Assembly: GCA_964372215.1 (NCBI GenBank)
Contig: CAYJQC010000001.1
Coordinates: forward strand, 1 to 64,000
DNA from: DAIMFL01 sp964372215
Lineage (GTDB): Bacteria > Pseudomonadota > Alphaproteobacteria > Dongiales > Dongiaceae
Reading direction: 5' to 3'
DNA length: 64,000 nt
Part shown: one piece after another, positions 63,260 to 64,000 of the stretch
How positions within the stretch are numbered: position 1 is the stretch's first letter
Layout of the letters: each line of letters begins with the position of its first letter
Translations under genes and position numbers: made by a program
The notes under the pieces: model-generated
Database searches by the model: none
The model's input: only the letters and a program-made list of their open reading frames with translations
Told to the model about the DNA's origin: nothing

Positions 63260-64000
63260 TTGACCAACGCCATCTCTCCCCAGGACCTGTTCGCCCGGCT
63301 CGACCCCGTCGAGCGCCCGCTGATCCTCGATGTGCGCCGCGCGGCGGCCTATCGCGCCTCGGGCTCCGCGCTGCCGTGGTCGCTGCGGCGCGATCCCGAC
63401 CGCCTGGCCGACTGGCTGGGCGGGCTCGAACTCGGACGCACCGTGGTCGCCTACTGCGTCCATGGCCACGAGGTCAGCCAGGGTGTCGCCACCGCGCTCG
63501 CCGCAGCCGGCCACCCCGCGGTCTATCTGGAAGGCGGCATCGAGGGCTGGCGCGCGGCCGGCCTGACGCTGCAGCCGCGGCCCGAGGCGCCGTCGTCCTG
63601 GGTCACCCGCGAGCGGCCGAAGGTCGACCGCATCGCCTGCCCGTGGCTGATCCGGCGCTTCGTCGACGCCGATGCCCGCTTCCTGTTCGTGCCGCCGGCC
63701 GAGGTCGTGGCGACCGCGTCGCGCACCGGCGCGGTGCCGTTCGACGTGCCCGGGGTCGAGTTCACCCATGACGGCGACGACTGCAGCTTCGACGCCTTCG
63801 TGAAGCGCTACGCGCTCGACGATTTGGCGCTCGCCGCGCTCGCCCGGATCGTGCGCGGCGCCGATACCGGCCGGCCCGATCTGGCGCCCCAGGCGGCCGG
63901 GCTGCTGGCGCTCTCCCTCGGCCTGTCCGCGCGTTTCGACGACGACCACCAGGCGCTGCGCCATGGCATGATCGTCTACGACGCGCTCTATGCCTGGCTG
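63260..64000 (+). CDS. Rhodanese-ChrB-domain protein, 3' end cut by window edge
   Basis: 247 codons are seen and the frame is open at the right edge. A rhodanese-like domain (~10-105: LILDVRRAAAYRAS, the active-site region VAYCVHGHEVSQGVA with its Cys, GGIEGWRAAGL) is followed by a ChrB C-terminal type domain starting KVDRIACPWLIRRFVDADARF. Members are annotated as chromate-resistance regulators or sensors, and a chrA transporter often follows. TTG start at 63260 chosen for the strong AAGGAGG upstream. Confidence 0.85.
   Translation, partial: MTNAISPQDLFARLDPVERPLILDVRRAAAYRASGSALPWSLRRDPDRLADWLGGLELGRTVVAYCVHGHEVSQGVATALAAAGHPAVYLEGGIEGWRAAGLTLQPRPEAPSSWVTRERPKVDRIACPWLIRRFVDADARFLFVPPAEVVATASRTGAVPFDVPGVEFTHDGDDCSFDAFVKRYALDDLALAALARIVRGADTGRPDLAPQAAGLLALSLGLSARFDDDHQALRHGMIVYDALYAWL

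Overview
This is GC-rich DNA (about two thirds to 70% G+C by eye). Several features point to an alphaproteobacterium, possibly of the Rhodospirillales type: RNase E with a long acidic insert in its S1 domain, fused GlnE, IscR and adrenodoxin-type ferredoxin, Tat-exported proteins, and dispersed intergenic palindromes. Codon use is uniform except in one stretch, 40.7-44.6 kb. The lineage is inferred from gene content only.

Layout. 0-8 kb: rne (cut by the left edge), divergent from amiC, mrcA and prfB; prfB carries the classic +1 frameshift site. 8-15 kb: a leftward group glnE, bcp, a small unknown gene, a DUF455 gene and rhlE. 15-21 kb: a large AsmA-like protein, tyrS, anmK and a hydrolase. 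21.4-27.8 kb: an iron-sulphur operon (cysE, iscR, two cysteine desulfurases, hscB, fdx, a hydrolase) with an IscR-like box over its promoter. Its HscB lacks the HPD motif, and no iscU, iscA or hscA is seen. 27.8-40.4 kb: a class III cyclase, a MocR/CysK-like/decarboxylase cluster, a Tat-exported amine oxidase, an ArsR/SRPBCC pair with a clear operator, mnmA, an SCP2 protein and a HerA-like ATPase.

40.63-44.65 kb: an elongator tRNA-Met(CAT) whose 3' half is repeated 3.9 kb downstream as a 44-bp direct repeat with one mismatch. Between the copies lies one lower-GC gene, a 1209-residue SIR2-domain protein, and no integrase. This looks like a one-gene, tRNA-integrated defence mini-island and is the most striking accessory feature.

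44.8-63 kb: glycerol kinase and a GlpD-type dehydrogenase (which seems to start at AUU or AUC), a cysteine hydrolase, a polyamine-type ABC importer with an SDR, an AraC regulator, then a bacterial microcompartment operon: small-molecule kinase, class III aminotransferase-fold enzyme, CoA-acylating aldehyde dehydrogenase, two BMC-T, an unknown protein, BMC-P and BMC-H. The enzyme set matches the Rhodococcus/Mycobacterium (RMM, aminoacetone/1-amino-2-propanol) type. A second, phospho-lyase-like class III enzyme lies convergent to it. The window ends in a rhodanese-ChrB gene cut by the right edge.
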